A stretch of DNA of 64,000 nt, taken from assembly GCA_902525565.1 (NCBI GenBank), contig CABZHY010000001.1, positions 124,001 through 188,000 of the forward strand, given 5' to 3'. The position numbers were made by a program, and so were the translations under genes. This DNA is from an uncultured Pelagibacteraceae bacterium (lineage in GTDB: Bacteria; Pseudomonadota; Alphaproteobacteria; Pelagibacterales; Pelagibacteraceae). Below the pieces are notes generated by a model that saw nothing but the letters and a program-made list of their open reading frames with translations, was not told the DNA's origin and did no database searches. The first letter of the stretch is position 1, and every line of letters begins with the position of its first letter. Below, piece after piece: positions 1 through 9,624 of this stretch.

Positions 1-1
1 T

Positions 2-649
2 CTCGATAGCGATGATACCGAACTAGAAAAAACATCATTAGAGAGTATGAGAAAAAAATATGAACAATTCTATGCTGTAACTGATGAAAAGTTTAATAAA
101 GAAGAATTTGAAAAAATTGTTTCCAAAGAAAATCAATTGATAACAAAAGGTATCGAAGTAGGTCATATATTTTATTTTGGTGACAAGTACTCAAAACCAA
201 TGGGTGCATCAGTTGATTTACCAGGAGGAAAGAAAGATTTTGTTAAAATGGGTTCTTATGGAATTGGTGTATCAAGGTTAGTAGGGGCTATAATTGAGGC
301 AAAATATGATGACAAAAATGAAATCATGAAATGGCCATTGTCTGTTGCTCCTTATGATATTGCTATTATACCTATGATAAATAAAAATGACACCTCAGCT
401 TTAGATAAAGCAAATAATATTAATAAAGAATTACTCAAAAATAATATTGATGCAATCATTGATGATACAGATGAAAACTTTTCATCTAAAATTAAAAAAA
501 TGAACTTAATTGGAGCCCCGTATCAAATTATCATTGGTAAGAAAAGCGAAGGTGATTTATTAGAGTTTAAAGAAACTAGTGGAGAAACTCAAATTTTACC
601 ATTAGGTACAATTATAGAAATTATAACTAAACAAAAAAATTCAATTTGA
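2..649 (+). CDS. proS: Prolyl-tRNA synthetase, C-terminal part (cut by window start)
   Basis: Charges tRNA-Pro with proline in the cytoplasm. The reading frame is open from base 2, before the first ATG at 47, so the gene enters from the left and this is only the 3' part, about 215 codons. Visible are the end of the class II catalytic core (motif 3-like GSYGIGVSRLVGAI) and then an anticodon-binding domain beginning near WPLSVAPYDIAIIP. It has the compact form without a zinc-like tail that is usual in alphaproteobacteria. Its stop overlaps the TTG start of lolC. The order proS-lolC-lolD-dnaE is a known alphaproteobacterial string and supports the call. Confidence 0.95.
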   Translation, partial: LDSDDTELEKTSLESMRKKYEQFYAVTDEKFNKEEFEKIVSKENQLITKGIEVGHIFYFGDKYSKPMGASVDLPGGKKDFVKMGSYGIGVSRLVGAIIEAKYDDKNEIMKWPLSVAPYDIAIIPMINKNDTSALDKANNINKELLKNNIDAIIDDTDENFSSKIKKMNLIGAPYQIIIGKKSEGDLLEFKETSGETQILPLGTIIEIITKQKNSI

Positions 650-1878
650 TTTCTACTTTAGAAAAAGAAATTACTTTTAGATTTTTAAAAGCCAGAAAAA
701 AAGATGGTTTTTTAAATGTTATATCTATTTTTTCTTTTATAGGAATAAGTCTTGGAGTTGCAGTTCTTATTATTGTGATGTCAGTTATGAATGGATTTAG
801 GACTGAGCTGATTAATAAAATAGTAGGCTTTAACTCACACATAACAGTAAAAACTTATGGAAATCCAATTGATGAAAAAAAAATAAATAAAAAAAATTTA
901 AAATTAATTTCAGAAAATATTATTTTAAGTAATTCTGGTGAAGCTATTATACTTAAAAACGATACATCAAAAGGTATAGTATTACGTGGATATAAAACAA
1001 ATGACTTTCCAAGCTTAGAAATTGTAAAAAATAAAAATTTTAAAGGGAACAAAAGTCAATTAAATAGAAACTATATTTCTATAGGCAATGAATTAAGTTT
1101 TTCTTTAGATCTAAAAATAGGTGATGAATTAACTTTACTTTCACCATCAGGGTTAGAAACAATTATTGGTAGTATGCCAAAACAAAAAACTTTTTTGGTA
1201 GCATCGATTTACAACAGTGGTTTGGCTGAGTTTGATAATAATATCGCATTTATTAACTTAAGTACTCTTGAGGATTTTTTTGACTATAAGTCAGAGGATA
1301 GAAATTTAGAAATTTATTTAAAAAATCCAAATAAAATTGAGCAGCAAAAATTTATTGTCCAACAAATTTTTGATGAAGAATTTGTTATTAGCTGGGCTGA
1401 TATGAATAGTTCATTATTTTCTGCCTTAAAAGTAGAAAGAAATGTAATGTTTATTATCCTATCTTTAATAATTATTGTAGCAGCCTTTAATATAATTTCT
1501 GGGTTAACAATTTTAGTTAAAAATAAAACAAGAGATATCGCAATTTTAAAGTCAATTGGAGTATTAAATAAATCAATTGTAAAAATATTTTTTTTAGTAG
1601 GTGTAATAATAGGAACATCAGCCACTATTTTTGGAATTTTTTTAGGTGTAATGTTTTCTCTTTACATAGAGAATTTTAGACAATTTATTAGCTCAACATT
1701 TAATATAAGCTTATTCCCAGAAGAGATTTATTTTTTAAGCAAGATGCCTTCAGAAATAGATCCAACATCAATTTTTTTAATATCAATTTGTTCAATAATT
1801 ATAACAATAATAGTTTCAATTTTTCCTGCTTTTAAAGCAGCCAAACTGGACCCAATTAAATCTTTAAAATATGAATAA
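646..1878 (+). CDS. lolC: Lipoprotein-releasing ABC transporter permease LolC/LolE
   Basis: Inner-membrane permease of the Lol complex that extracts mature lipoproteins from the inner membrane for LolA, powered by LolD. The 410 residues show one N-terminal membrane helix (about residues 22-48, including the family-typical ISLGVAVLIIVMSVMNGF), a large periplasmic domain, and three C-terminal membrane helices from about residue 270, the MacB/FtsX topology. The TTG start overlaps the proS stop, and the 3' end overlaps lolD by 8 bases, so translation is probably coupled. Alphaproteobacteria usually have a single LolC/E-type permease acting as a homodimer, so the C versus E label is nominal. Confidence 0.93.
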   Translation: MISTLEKEITFRFLKARKKDGFLNVISIFSFIGISLGVAVLIIVMSVMNGFRTELINKIVGFNSHITVKTYGNPIDEKKINKKNLKLISENIILSNSGEAIILKNDTSKGIVLRGYKTNDFPSLEIVKNKNFKGNKSQLNRNYISIGNELSFSLDLKIGDELTLLSPSGLETIIGSMPKQKTFLVASIYNSGLAEFDNNIAFINLSTLEDFFDYKSEDRNLEIYLKNPNKIEQQKFIVQQIFDEEFVISWADMNSSLFSALKVERNVMFIILSLIIIVAAFNIISGLTILVKNKTRDIAILKSIGVLNKSIVKIFFLVGVIIGTSATIFGIFLGVMFSLYIENFRQFISSTFNISLFPEEIYFLSKMPSEIDPTSIFLISICSIIITIIVSIFPAFKAAKLDPIKSLKYE

Positions 1879-2548
1879 TTTTCTTGAATTAAAAAAAATA
1901 TTTAAAACTTTTAAAACTGAAAACACAGTTAAAGTATTAAAAAATCTTTCCCAAAAATTTGATAAAGGTAAAAGCTATTCTATAATGGGGCCATCTGGGT
2001 CAGGTAAATCAACTCTATTAAATTTAATTTCATTGATCGATAGACCATCATCTGGGTCAATCCATTTTGATAAAATTCCTGTAAATTTTAATGAATCTGA
2101 AAAAAATGATATTTATAGATCCAAAAAAATAGGAATTGTTTATCAACAAAATAATCTTCTCCCAGATTTTACCGCTCTAGAAAATATATATTTGGCATCA
2201 CTTGCAATTAATGACAATAAAGAATTAGCAATATCTAATGCAGAAATATTATTAAAAAAAATTGGTCTTTCTAAGAGAGCAGATCACTTTCCATCTCAAC
2301 TATCAGGTGGTGAGGCCCAAAGAGTTGCTATTGCAAGAGCAATAGTAAATGATCCTGAAATTATTTTAGCAGATGAACCGACTGGAAGTTTAGATATGGA
2401 AACAGCAAAGGATGTTTTTGAACTTTTATATAAACAAAAAAGGTCAGATAGACTTATTATATTTGCAACTCATAATAGATTCTTTGCTAATAAGGCAGAT
2501 TGCTTATTGGAGATGATAGATGGTAGTATAAAGTTATCTAATGTCTGA
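1871..2548 (+). CDS. lolD: Lipoprotein-releasing ABC transporter ATPase LolD
   Basis: Cytoplasmic ATPase that drives lipoprotein release by the LolC/E permease encoded just upstream. The 225 residues carry Walker [10 protein letters not shown], the Q-loop region YQQNNLLPDFTALEN, the signature LSGGEAQRVAIARA and Walker B IILADEPTGSLD, all intact. Length is normal for LolD. The ATG lies inside the end of lolC and its own end overlaps dnaE by 8 bases. By sequence alone it resembles MacB/FtsE-type ATPases too; the permease neighbour decides for LolD. Confidence 0.94.
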   Translation: MNNFLELKKIFKTFKTENTVKVLKNLSQKFDKGKSYSIMGPSGSGKSTLLNLISLIDRPSSGSIHFDKIPVNFNESEKNDIYRSKKIGIVYQQNNLLPDFTALENIYLASLAINDNKELAISNAEILLKKIGLSKRADHFPSQLSGGEAQRVAIARAIVNDPEIILADEPTGSLDMETAKDVFELLYKQKRSDRLIIFATHNRFFANKADCLLEMIDGSIKLSNV

Positions 2549-5500
2549 GTCTCATTCTCAAAATTTCAATCATCTTAAAATTCATACTCAATATTCTATT
2601 TGCGAAGGAGCAGCTAGAATTGATGACTTACAAGAATATTCTAAGAAAAATAAAATAAAATCTCTTGGTTTGTGTGACACTTCAAATTTATGTGGAGCAC
2701 TTGAATTTGCTGAAAAGATCTCAAAGTCTGGAACTCAACCAATAATTGGAACTCAAATTAATTTTAAAATCGGAGAAACAATAGGTTTACTCCCTTTGTT
2801 TGCTCTAAATGAAGCTGGATATAAAAATATAATAGAACTTTCATCTTTATCGTATTTAAAAAACGACGAATTGTCAGATCCACATGTAGATTTTGAATTA
2901 TTATTAAGTAATTCCAAAGGTGTTGCTGTATTTTCAGGAACCGTTTTTGGTTTATTTGGTAAATTATTTGACAAAGGAAAGTTTAGTGAAATTGATGAGC
3001 TTTATAATAAAATTAAAAATGCTTTTGATGACAGATTTTACTTAGAGATTCAAAGACATAATGATCAAAATGAAATTGGATTTGAAAAATTTAATTTAAA
3101 AAAATCTTTAGATTTGGAAATACCTATTATTGCAACGAATGAAGTTTTTTATTTAGATAAAGAAATGTATGAAGCCCATGATGCTTTGATTTGTATACGT
3201 AACAAGACATATGTTAACGAAAAAAATAGATTAAGATTTACTGACCAACATTATTTAAAAACTAACTCAGAGATGTCTGAATTATTTGCTGACTTACCTG
3301 AAGCTCTAGAAAATAATTATAATTTTCCATTAAGATGTAGTTATAGGCCGTTATTTTCAAACCCAATATTGCCTAATATTAGCAGTAATAAAGATGGAAA
3401 TGCAGATGAAATTTTAAAAAAAGATTCCATAGAGGGATTAAAAGTCAAATTTAATAAGATCTTTAATTTAAATGATGAAGATTTAGAAAATAACAACTCT
3501 TATAAAGAGTATAAGAAGAGACTTAATCATGAACTTTCTATTATTTTAGAAATGAAATATTCTAGTTATTTTCTTATAGTTGCTGACTATATTAAATGGG
3601 CTAAAAATAATGATATCCCTGTAGGTCCTGGGAGAGGTTCAGGTGCTGGCTCATTAGTAGCCTGGTGTTTATCAATTACAGACGTTGATCCAATAAAATT
3701 TAATCTTATTTTTGAAAGATTTTTAAATCCTGATAGAATTTCAATGCCAGACTTTGATATAGATTTTTGTGAGGATAAAAGAGATCAAGTTTTTGAGTAT
3801 CTAACTACAAAATATAAAGACAGCGTAGCTCACATTATAACATTTGGTAAATTAAAAGCACGAATGGTTATTAGAGACGTTGGGAGAGTTTTGGGATTAG
3901 CATATGGATTTGTTGACAGTATATCTAAAATGATACCTTTTGATCCATCTAGACCACAAAATTTAACGCAGTGTATTGCTGGAGAGCCAAGATTACAAAA
4001 ACTTATAAATGATGATCCAAGAGTTAAGAAACTTACTGATCTCTCACTAAAATTAGAAGGTCTAAATAGAAATGTTGCTACACATGCAGCTGGAGTAGTA
4101 ATAGCAGATAAAAAACTTACTGAAATTGTTCCTTTGTATAAAGATGTTTCTGCAGATTTATTATTGCCATCAACACAATTTGATATGTATTCAGCAGAAA
4201 ATGCTGGTTTAGTAAAATTTGATTTTTTAGGCTTAAAAACACTTACAGTAATCAATAATACACAAAAACTTGTGAGAAAAAAAATTAAAGATTTTGATAT
4301 AGATAAAATTAATTACGAAGATCAAAAAGTTTTTGATCTAATGTCCACAGGTAAAACGGTTGGCTTATTCCAAATTGAAAGTGCTGGTATGAGAGAGGCT
4401 TTAACTCAAATGAAACCTAATCATATTGAAGATATTATTGCATTAGTTGCCCTATATAGACCAGGACCAATGAGTAATATTCCGATATATAATGATTGCA
4501 AACATGGAAAACTAAAACCAGATTATTTACACCCACTTCTAGCAGATATTCTAAAACCTACTTATGGTGTAATTATTTATCAAGAGCAAGTAATGCAAAT
4601 TGCACAAAAATTATCAGGATTTACAGCAGGACAAGCTGATCTTCTAAGAAGAGCGATGGGTAAAAAGAAAAGAGCAGAACTTGAAAAACAGAAACAAGGA
4701 TTTATTGATGGAGCTGTTAAAAATGGAATACCAAAAGATATTGCTGCTGGAATTTTCTTAAAAATAGAACCGTTTGCAGAATATGGTTTTAACAAAAGTC
4801 ACGCTGCAGCTTATGCAATTATTTCTTATCAAACTGCATTTTTAAAAACATATTATCCAAAAGAGTTTATAGCAGCTTCAATGACCATGGATATATCTAA
4901 TCAAAATAAATTAAGTGAGTTTTACGAAGAATTGAAAAGATTAAATGTTGAGGTTGTCCGTCCAGATATAAACGAATGTTTTGCTGATTTTAGAACAATT
5001 AATGATAAATTTTATTATGCCCTTGGTGGTATTAAAGCTGTAGGTTTTGAGGCAGTATCAAATATCGTGAATGAAAGAATTTTAAATGGAAAATTTGAAT
5101 CAATTCATGATTTTATAAATCGAATTAATCCGAAAGATATTAACAAACTTCAATTAGAAGGTTTAGTTAAAGCAGGCGCTTTTGATAAATTAAATGCAAA
5201 TAGGCAAACTTTGTATGACTCCATTCCAACCATGATTGCTAAAAATAAAAATATATTTGATAATAAATCTGCTAATCAGATTGATTTATTCTCAGAGGAC
5301 GAAAGTGATCAGGATGATTTTTTAGTTAAAATTGAAGATTGGAAATTTGAAGAGAGATTATCAAAAGAATTTGAAGCAGTGGGTTTTTTTATTTCAGACC
5401 ATCCGTTAAATCAATTCACAGAAATTTTTAATGATTATAAAATAACAGATTATTCAAGTTTTATTTCAAGAGATGATATAAAAGATGCTAACATTGCTGC

Positions 5501-5957
5501 GACATTGTTAAAGGTTCAAGAAAGAAAAACTGCAAAAGGAAATTCTTATGCTGTACTAAAATTAACTGACTTATCAAGTGTTTTTGAACTTTTTATTTTC
5601 TCTGAAGTTTTAGAATCAAACAGAGAAATTTTAAAAGAAGGGAGTTCTCTTATTTTAACATTGTTTAAAAATGTATCTAATGAAGATAATCGTCTAACTA
5701 GAATTAATGTTCAAAAAATAGCTTCACTTAAAGATTTATTTAACAATCCCATAAACGAAGTATCATTCGAATTAAAATCTAAAGCACAAATTGAAAAAGT
5801 ATCTAAAATTTTGGAACACGAAGGTAAAACAGTCGTAAATATTAATTTAGTAACTGAAAACAATAACCTTAAATTTAGATTAAAAAATCCACGTAAATTA
5901 GATAGAAAATCGCTGAACTTGTTAAGAAATCAGCAAATACAGGCAATAATCAACTAA
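2541..5957 (+). CDS. dnaE: DNA polymerase III alpha subunit
   Basis: Replicative DNA polymerase catalytic subunit. The 1138 residues begin with a PHP domain (HLKIHTQYSICEGAA, then GLCDTSNLCGALEF), followed by the C-family polymerase core with PGRGSGAGSLVAWCLSI and the catalytic acidic motif PDFDIDF near residue 403. A helix-hairpin-helix region and an OB-fold (NIAATLLKVQERKTAKGN) lie toward the C-terminus. Length matches bacterial DnaE. It overlaps lolD at its start. The next gene is separated by a 130-base gap holding the rpsB leader, so the proS-lolCD-dnaE transcript probably ends there. Confidence 0.97.
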   Translation: MSESHSQNFNHLKIHTQYSICEGAARIDDLQEYSKKNKIKSLGLCDTSNLCGALEFAEKISKSGTQPIIGTQINFKIGETIGLLPLFALNEAGYKNIIELSSLSYLKNDELSDPHVDFELLLSNSKGVAVFSGTVFGLFGKLFDKGKFSEIDELYNKIKNAFDDRFYLEIQRHNDQNEIGFEKFNLKKSLDLEIPIIATNEVFYLDKEMYEAHDALICIRNKTYVNEKNRLRFTDQHYLKTNSEMSELFADLPEALENNYNFPLRCSYRPLFSNPILPNISSNKDGNADEILKKDSIEGLKVKFNKIFNLNDEDLENNNSYKEYKKRLNHELSIILEMKYSSYFLIVADYIKWAKNNDIPVGPGRGSGAGSLVAWCLSITDVDPIKFNLIFERFLNPDRISMPDFDIDFCEDKRDQVFEYLTTKYKDSVAHIITFGKLKARMVIRDVGRVLGLAYGFVDSISKMIPFDPSRPQNLTQCIAGEPRLQKLINDDPRVKKLTDLSLKLEGLNRNVATHAAGVVIADKKLTEIVPLYKDVSADLLLPSTQFDMYSAENAGLVKFDFLGLKTLTVINNTQKLVRKKIKDFDIDKINYEDQKVFDLMSTGKTVGLFQIESAGMREALTQMKPNHIEDIIALVALYRPGPMSNIPIYNDCKHGKLKPDYLHPLLADILKPTYGVIIYQEQVMQIAQKLSGFTAGQADLLRRAMGKKKRAELEKQKQGFIDGAVKNGIPKDIAAGIFLKIEPFAEYGFNKSHAAAYAIISYQTAFLKTYYPKEFIAASMTMDISNQNKLSEFYEELKRLNVEVVRPDINECFADFRTINDKFYYALGGIKAVGFEAVSNIVNERILNGKFESIHDFINRINPKDINKLQLEGLVKAGAFDKLNANRQTLYDSIPTMIAKNKNIFDNKSANQIDLFSEDESDQDDFLVKIEDWKFEERLSKEFEAVGFFISDHPLNQFTEIFNDYKITDYSSFISRDDIKDANIAATLLKVQERKTAKGNSYAVLKLTDLSSVFELFIFSEVLESNREILKEGSSLILTLFKNVSNEDNRLTRINVQKIASLKDLFNNPINEVSFELKSKAQIEKVSKILEHEGKTVVNINLVTENNNLKFRLKNPRKLDRKSLNLLRNQQIQAIIN

Positions 5958-6012
5958 ATAATCACTTGTTAAATATAGTAAAAATTTGTAAATACTGCAT
6001 ACATTAAATTAA

Positions 6013-6087
6013 CACGCACACAGTTGTTGGTTTTATACCTCCGGTCCTTAATTGGAAATTACTGTGGTGGCTTAACCGGGAATAAAT
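6013..6087 (+). promoter_or_regulatory. Structured rpsB mRNA leader with a possible pseudoknot
   Basis: The gap before rpsB becomes locally GC-rich from about 6013. CACAGT (6019-6024) can pair with ACTGTG (6061-6066). CCGGT (6041-6045), inside the loop of that stem, can pair with ACCGG (6075-6079) outside it, which gives a pseudoknot. Small hairpins GGT/ACC (6029-6031 with 6037-6039) and TCC/GGA (6045-6047 with 6054-6056) are also possible but partly compete. The second strand of the pseudoknot abuts the GGGA ribosome-binding segment (6078-6081), so folding could hide the start site. A cis-regulatory RNA before the ribosomal protein S2 gene has been described in Candidatus Pelagibacter ubique; this is probably that element. 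The pairing was done by eye. Confidence 0.75.
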
Positions 6088-6894
6088 ATGAAAATACCTA
6101 ACGTTACAATACAACAATTATTAGAAGCAGGCGTTCACCTTGGCCATAAAACTCTAAGATGGAACCCAAAAATGAAAAAGTATATTTTTGGAAAAAGAGA
6201 CTCAATTCATATCATAGACTTAACTCAGACTCTTGAATTAACTAAAGCAGCTTTGCAAAAAATTTATAATACAATAGAAAACAATGGTAAGATTTTATTT
6301 GTATCTACTAAAAAACAGGCTTCAGAAGCAATAGCAGAAGTAGCAAAGGAAACAGATCAATATTTTGTAAATTATAGATGGTTAGGAGGTATGTTAACTA
6401 ACTGGGGAACTATATCAAATTCTATAAAAAAATTAAAAAATTTGGAAAGTAACTTAGCAGCAGAAAATAGAGGCTTTACTAAAAAAGAACTTCTTAAAAT
6501 GAGTGTTAAAAAGGACAAACTTCAAAGGTCGTTAGGTGGAATTGCTGAAATGAAAAAAGTTCCAGACTTGTTATTTGTTATAGATACCAACTATGAAGCT
6601 TTAGCAATTGCTGAGTCCGCAAAATTAGGAATCCCAATTGTTGCTATTTTAGATAGTAATTCAAATCCTGATAATATTGATTACCCAATACCAGGTAATG
6701 ATGATGCAAGAAGAGCCATAGATCTTTATTGTAATTTAATTAAAGAAACAATAATTAGCGCAAAAAGTTCTATTACAATATCCGAACAAGTAAAAGAACA
6801 AAAAGCTGAAAAAACTTCAAAAACTCTTCAGGAACTAGATAGAGAAAAACTAGAAAAAAAATTTTCTAAAGAGGATAAGGAGAAATTAAATTAA
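6088..6894 (+). CDS. rpsB: 30S ribosomal protein S2
   Basis: Structural protein of the small ribosomal subunit. The 268 residues begin with the family hallmark [20 protein letters not shown] and contain [12 protein letters not shown] and [25 protein letters not shown]. The last ~30 residues form a lysine- and glutamate-rich tail. It starts directly behind a structured leader, which is probably a target for autoregulation by S2, and overlaps tsf by one base (TAATG). This is the usual rpsB-tsf pair. Confidence 0.98.
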   Translation: MKIPNVTIQQLLEAGVHLGHKTLRWNPKMKKYIFGKRDSIHIIDLTQTLELTKAALQKIYNTIENNGKILFVSTKKQASEAIAEVAKETDQYFVNYRWLGGMLTNWGTISNSIKKLKNLESNLAAENRGFTKKELLKMSVKKDKLQRSLGGIAEMKKVPDLLFVIDTNYEALAIAESAKLGIPIVAILDSNSNPDNIDYPIPGNDDARRAIDLYCNLIKETIISAKSSITISEQVKEQKAEKTSKTLQELDREKLEKKFSKEDKEKLN

Positions 6895-7745
6895 TGAGTG
6901 ATATTGAAAAAGTTAAAAAATTAAGAGAAGCAACAGGTGCAGGATTTAAAGATTGTAATTTAGCAATTAAAGAATCTAATGGAGATTTAGACAAAGCAAT
7001 TGAAATTTTAAGAGTGAAGGGTATTTCAAAAGCTTCAAAAAAAATGTCTAGAGATGCAAAAGAAGGTGTGGTTGTTGTTAGCGGTGACGAAACAAAGATT
7101 TCAGTAATAGAGGTAAATTGTGAAACAGATTTTGTTGCTAAAAATGATGACTTTATTACTTTTGTTAAAGAGTTAAGTGAACTTAACAATAAAAAAAATT
7201 CAAATATTCAAGATTTAAAATCAACACAAATGAAAAATGGTCAGACAGTTGATGATAATTTGGTAGCTTTAATTGCTAAAATTGGTGAAAAAATTACAAT
7301 TGGTAAAGCTAAAACAATACAAAATTCCCAAGGTGTAAATAATCATTATCTTCATACAGTCGTAAAGGACAATGTTGCTAAATTAGCTGTTATGGTTTCA
7401 TTGGATACAAAGGATAATTCAGACTCCGTAAAAACATTTAGCAAGCAATTATCAATGCATATTGCAGCATCAAATCCGTTGGCTTTAGAATCTAGTTCTA
7501 TAGATCAATCAGTTATTGATAAAGAACAAGAATTGGTAGCTGAAGAATTAAAAAATTCAGGTAAACCTGAAGATATTGCAAAAAAAATTAGCTTAGGTAA
7601 GATGAACAAGTTTAAAGAAGAAAATTCTCTTTTAACCCAAGCATGGGTAATGGAACCAAAAAAAAAGGTCCAAGATGTGTTAAAAGATCTTTCTATAGCT
7701 GATTTGAAAATTAAAGAATTCTATAGGATAAAGATTGGAGAATAA
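6894..7745 (+). CDS. tsf: Translation elongation factor Ts
   Basis: Nucleotide exchange factor that recharges EF-Tu with GTP. The 283 residues have the N-terminal UBA-like domain ([15 protein letters not shown], then [10 protein letters not shown]) and the family signature [10 protein letters not shown] near residue 77, followed by the core domains. The start overlaps the rpsB stop by one base, and frr follows with no gap. The UMP kinase gene pyrH, which usually sits between tsf and frr, is not here. Confidence 0.97.
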   Translation: MSDIEKVKKLREATGAGFKDCNLAIKESNGDLDKAIEILRVKGISKASKKMSRDAKEGVVVVSGDETKISVIEVNCETDFVAKNDDFITFVKELSELNNKKNSNIQDLKSTQMKNGQTVDDNLVALIAKIGEKITIGKAKTIQNSQGVNNHYLHTVVKDNVAKLAVMVSLDTKDNSDSVKTFSKQLSMHIAASNPLALESSSIDQSVIDKEQELVAEELKNSGKPEDIAKKISLGKMNKFKEENSLLTQAWVMEPKKKVQDVLKDLSIADLKIKEFYRIKIGE

Positions 7746-8297
7746 ATGTTTGATGAAAAATCATACAGCCTTAAAATGGATAAAGCCATTGAGGTTTTCT
7801 CAAAAGAACTTTCTTCCTTAAGAACTGGAAGAGCCAATGCTTCAATGCTTGATTTAATCAAAGTCGATGTTTATGGCCAACAAATGCCAATCAATCAAAT
7901 AGGAAGTATTACAACCCCAGAGCCAAGAATAATAAATATTCAAGTTTGGGATTTAAATAATGTCTCTTTAGTTGATGCAGCAATTAAAAAATCAGACTTA
8001 GGATTAAATCCACAAATAGATGGTCAATTATTACGATTACCAGTGCCAGAATTGAATGAAGAAAGAAGAACAGAACTCAAAAAGTTAATAAAATCAATTG
8101 GTGAAAAATGTAAAGTCTCGATTAGAAATATAAGAAGAGATGCAAATGATGATTTAAAGAAATTATTAAAATCAAAAGAAATAGGTGAGGATCAAGAAAA
8201 AACCCATGAAAAGAAAGTTCAATTAATAACAGATGAACATATTAAATTAGTTGATGACAAAGTTTCTTTGAAAGAAAAAGAAATAATGACCATATGA
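7746..8297 (+). CDS. frr: Ribosome recycling factor
   Basis: Splits post-termination ribosomes together with EF-G. The 183 residues match the family length (about 185) and contain LRTGRANASMLDLIKVDVYG near the start, QIGSITTPEPR and the C-terminal helical bundle with RRDAND. The ATG follows the tsf stop with no gap, and the end overlaps uppS by 4 bases (ATGA), so rpsB to uppS is probably one transcript. Confidence 0.97.
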   Translation: MFDEKSYSLKMDKAIEVFSKELSSLRTGRANASMLDLIKVDVYGQQMPINQIGSITTPEPRIINIQVWDLNNVSLVDAAIKKSDLGLNPQIDGQLLRLPVPELNEERRTELKKLIKSIGEKCKVSIRNIRRDANDDLKKLLKSKEIGEDQEKTHEKKVQLITDEHIKLVDDKVSLKEKEIMTI

Positions 8298-8968
8298 ATC
8301 CTCTAAATCATGTAGCCATTATTATGGATGGTAACGGAAGATGGGGAATAAAAAATAAAAATTCAAGAAACGCTGGTCACAAAGAAGGAATAAAAACTGT
8401 AGAAAAAATTATTAAACAATCTATTAAAGAAAAAATTAAATATCTCACTTTATTTGCATTTTCCACAGAAAACTGGAGAAGACCTAAGAAGGAAATTGAT
8501 TATTTGTTTAATTTACTAGAGATTTTTTTATCTGACAAAATTGATAACCTGTATAAACAAAATATAAAACTTAAAATTATAGGAAATAAAAATTTAACTA
8601 AAAAATTAACTAAACTTATTAAAAGAGCAGAAAAAAAAACATCAAAAAACAAAAACCTTCAAATTAATTTGGCATTAAACTATGGTTCTAAGGATGAGTT
8701 GATTAATGCATTTAAATTATTAAAAAAAAGCAACAAATCAATAAATGAAAAAAATTTCATTCAATATTTGCAAACTAAAAAAATCCCAGATCCAGATTTA
8801 TTGATAAGAACTGGTAATACCAAAAGATTAAGTAATTTTTTATTGTGGCAGCTAGCATATTCAGAAATATTTTTCGAAAAAAAATTATGGCCTGAATTTA
8901 ATGAAAAAGATTTTAAAAAAATAATTAAAAATTTTAAAAGTATTAAAAGAAACTATGGAAGTATATAA
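8294..8968 (+). CDS. uppS: Undecaprenyl diphosphate synthase
   Basis: Cis-prenyltransferase that makes the C55 lipid carrier for peptidoglycan and other envelope glycans. The 224 residues contain the diagnostic IIMDGNGRWG with the catalytic Asp near residue 11, FAFSTENWRRPKKEI, and PDLLIRTGNTKRLSNFLLWQ near the C-terminus. The protein is slightly short but complete. It overlaps frr by 4 bases and cdsA by one base. Confidence 0.96.
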   Translation: MNPLNHVAIIMDGNGRWGIKNKNSRNAGHKEGIKTVEKIIKQSIKEKIKYLTLFAFSTENWRRPKKEIDYLFNLLEIFLSDKIDNLYKQNIKLKIIGNKNLTKKLTKLIKRAEKKTSKNKNLQINLALNYGSKDELINAFKLLKKSNKSINEKNFIQYLQTKKIPDPDLLIRTGNTKRLSNFLLWQLAYSEIFFEKKLWPEFNEKDFKKIIKNFKSIKRNYGSI

Positions 8969-9624
8969 TGAATCAGGGTCTTAGGAAGAGAGTTTTAAGC
9001 TCATTAATATTAATACCTTTTAGTTTTTTTTTCATTATTCAAGGGTCCTATCTCTTTAATTGTTTTTTATTGATATGCTTTTTAATAACATCTTATGAGT
9101 GGCACAAAATGTCAAAAGATAAAAATTATAATATAATTGGATTTCTTTTTTTAATTTTTTCTTTCTATAGTGCATATAATCTGAGGGCAAATTTTGAAGA
9201 GAAAAGTTTATTAATTTTTTTATTTGTCATAATATCATGTGTCGGTACTGATATTGGTGGGTATATATTTGGAAATATTTTTAAAGGCCCAAAATTAACT
9301 AAAATAAGTCCAAAAAAAACCTTTACAGGAATGATTGGTGGTTATTTTTTATCTCTTATACTAATTTATTTTTATTTAAAATACTCAAAATTTTTTGGGT
9401 ATTATAATTATGAATTAACTAATGAGTTAATTATTGTGGTATTGTTAATCTCAACGATAAGTCAAATAGGCGATATAATAATTTCATTTTTTAAAAGATT
9501 ATCAAAAATTAAAGATACAGGAAAAATTATTCCAGGTCATGGAGGTATACTTGATAGAATTGATGGTATGATATTTGCATTACCATTTTCAAATCTGTAT
9601 TTTTATTTAAATATTATTTTATGA
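8968..9624 (+). CDS. cdsA: Phosphatidate cytidylyltransferase
   Basis: Integral membrane enzyme that makes CDP-diacylglycerol from phosphatidate and CTP, the branch point for phospholipids. The 218 residues hold several hydrophobic helices. The C-terminal family signature is clear: SFFKRLSKIKDTGKIIPGHGG followed by LDRIDG. It is shorter than the 260-285 residues common in the family, mainly at the N-terminal membrane region. It overlaps uppS by one base and dxr by 4 bases. Confidence 0.94.
   Translation: MNQGLRKRVLSSLILIPFSFFFIIQGSYLFNCFLLICFLITSYEWHKMSKDKNYNIIGFLFLIFSFYSAYNLRANFEEKSLLIFLFVIISCVGTDIGGYIFGNIFKGPKLTKISPKKTFTGMIGGYFLSLILIYFYLKYSKFFGYYNYELTNELIIVVLLISTISQIGDIIISFFKRLSKIKDTGKIIPGHGGILDRIDGMIFALPFSNLYFYLNIIL

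Noticed and set aside
3830-4255. 141-codon minus-strand open frame inside dnaE
   Set aside because: Lies wholly within a well-conserved dnaE segment; composition is that of an antisense shadow.
5966-5994. Promoter for rpsB (TTGTTA, then TAAATA)
   Set aside because: The -10 matches only three of six bases; I could not choose among several equally weak options.
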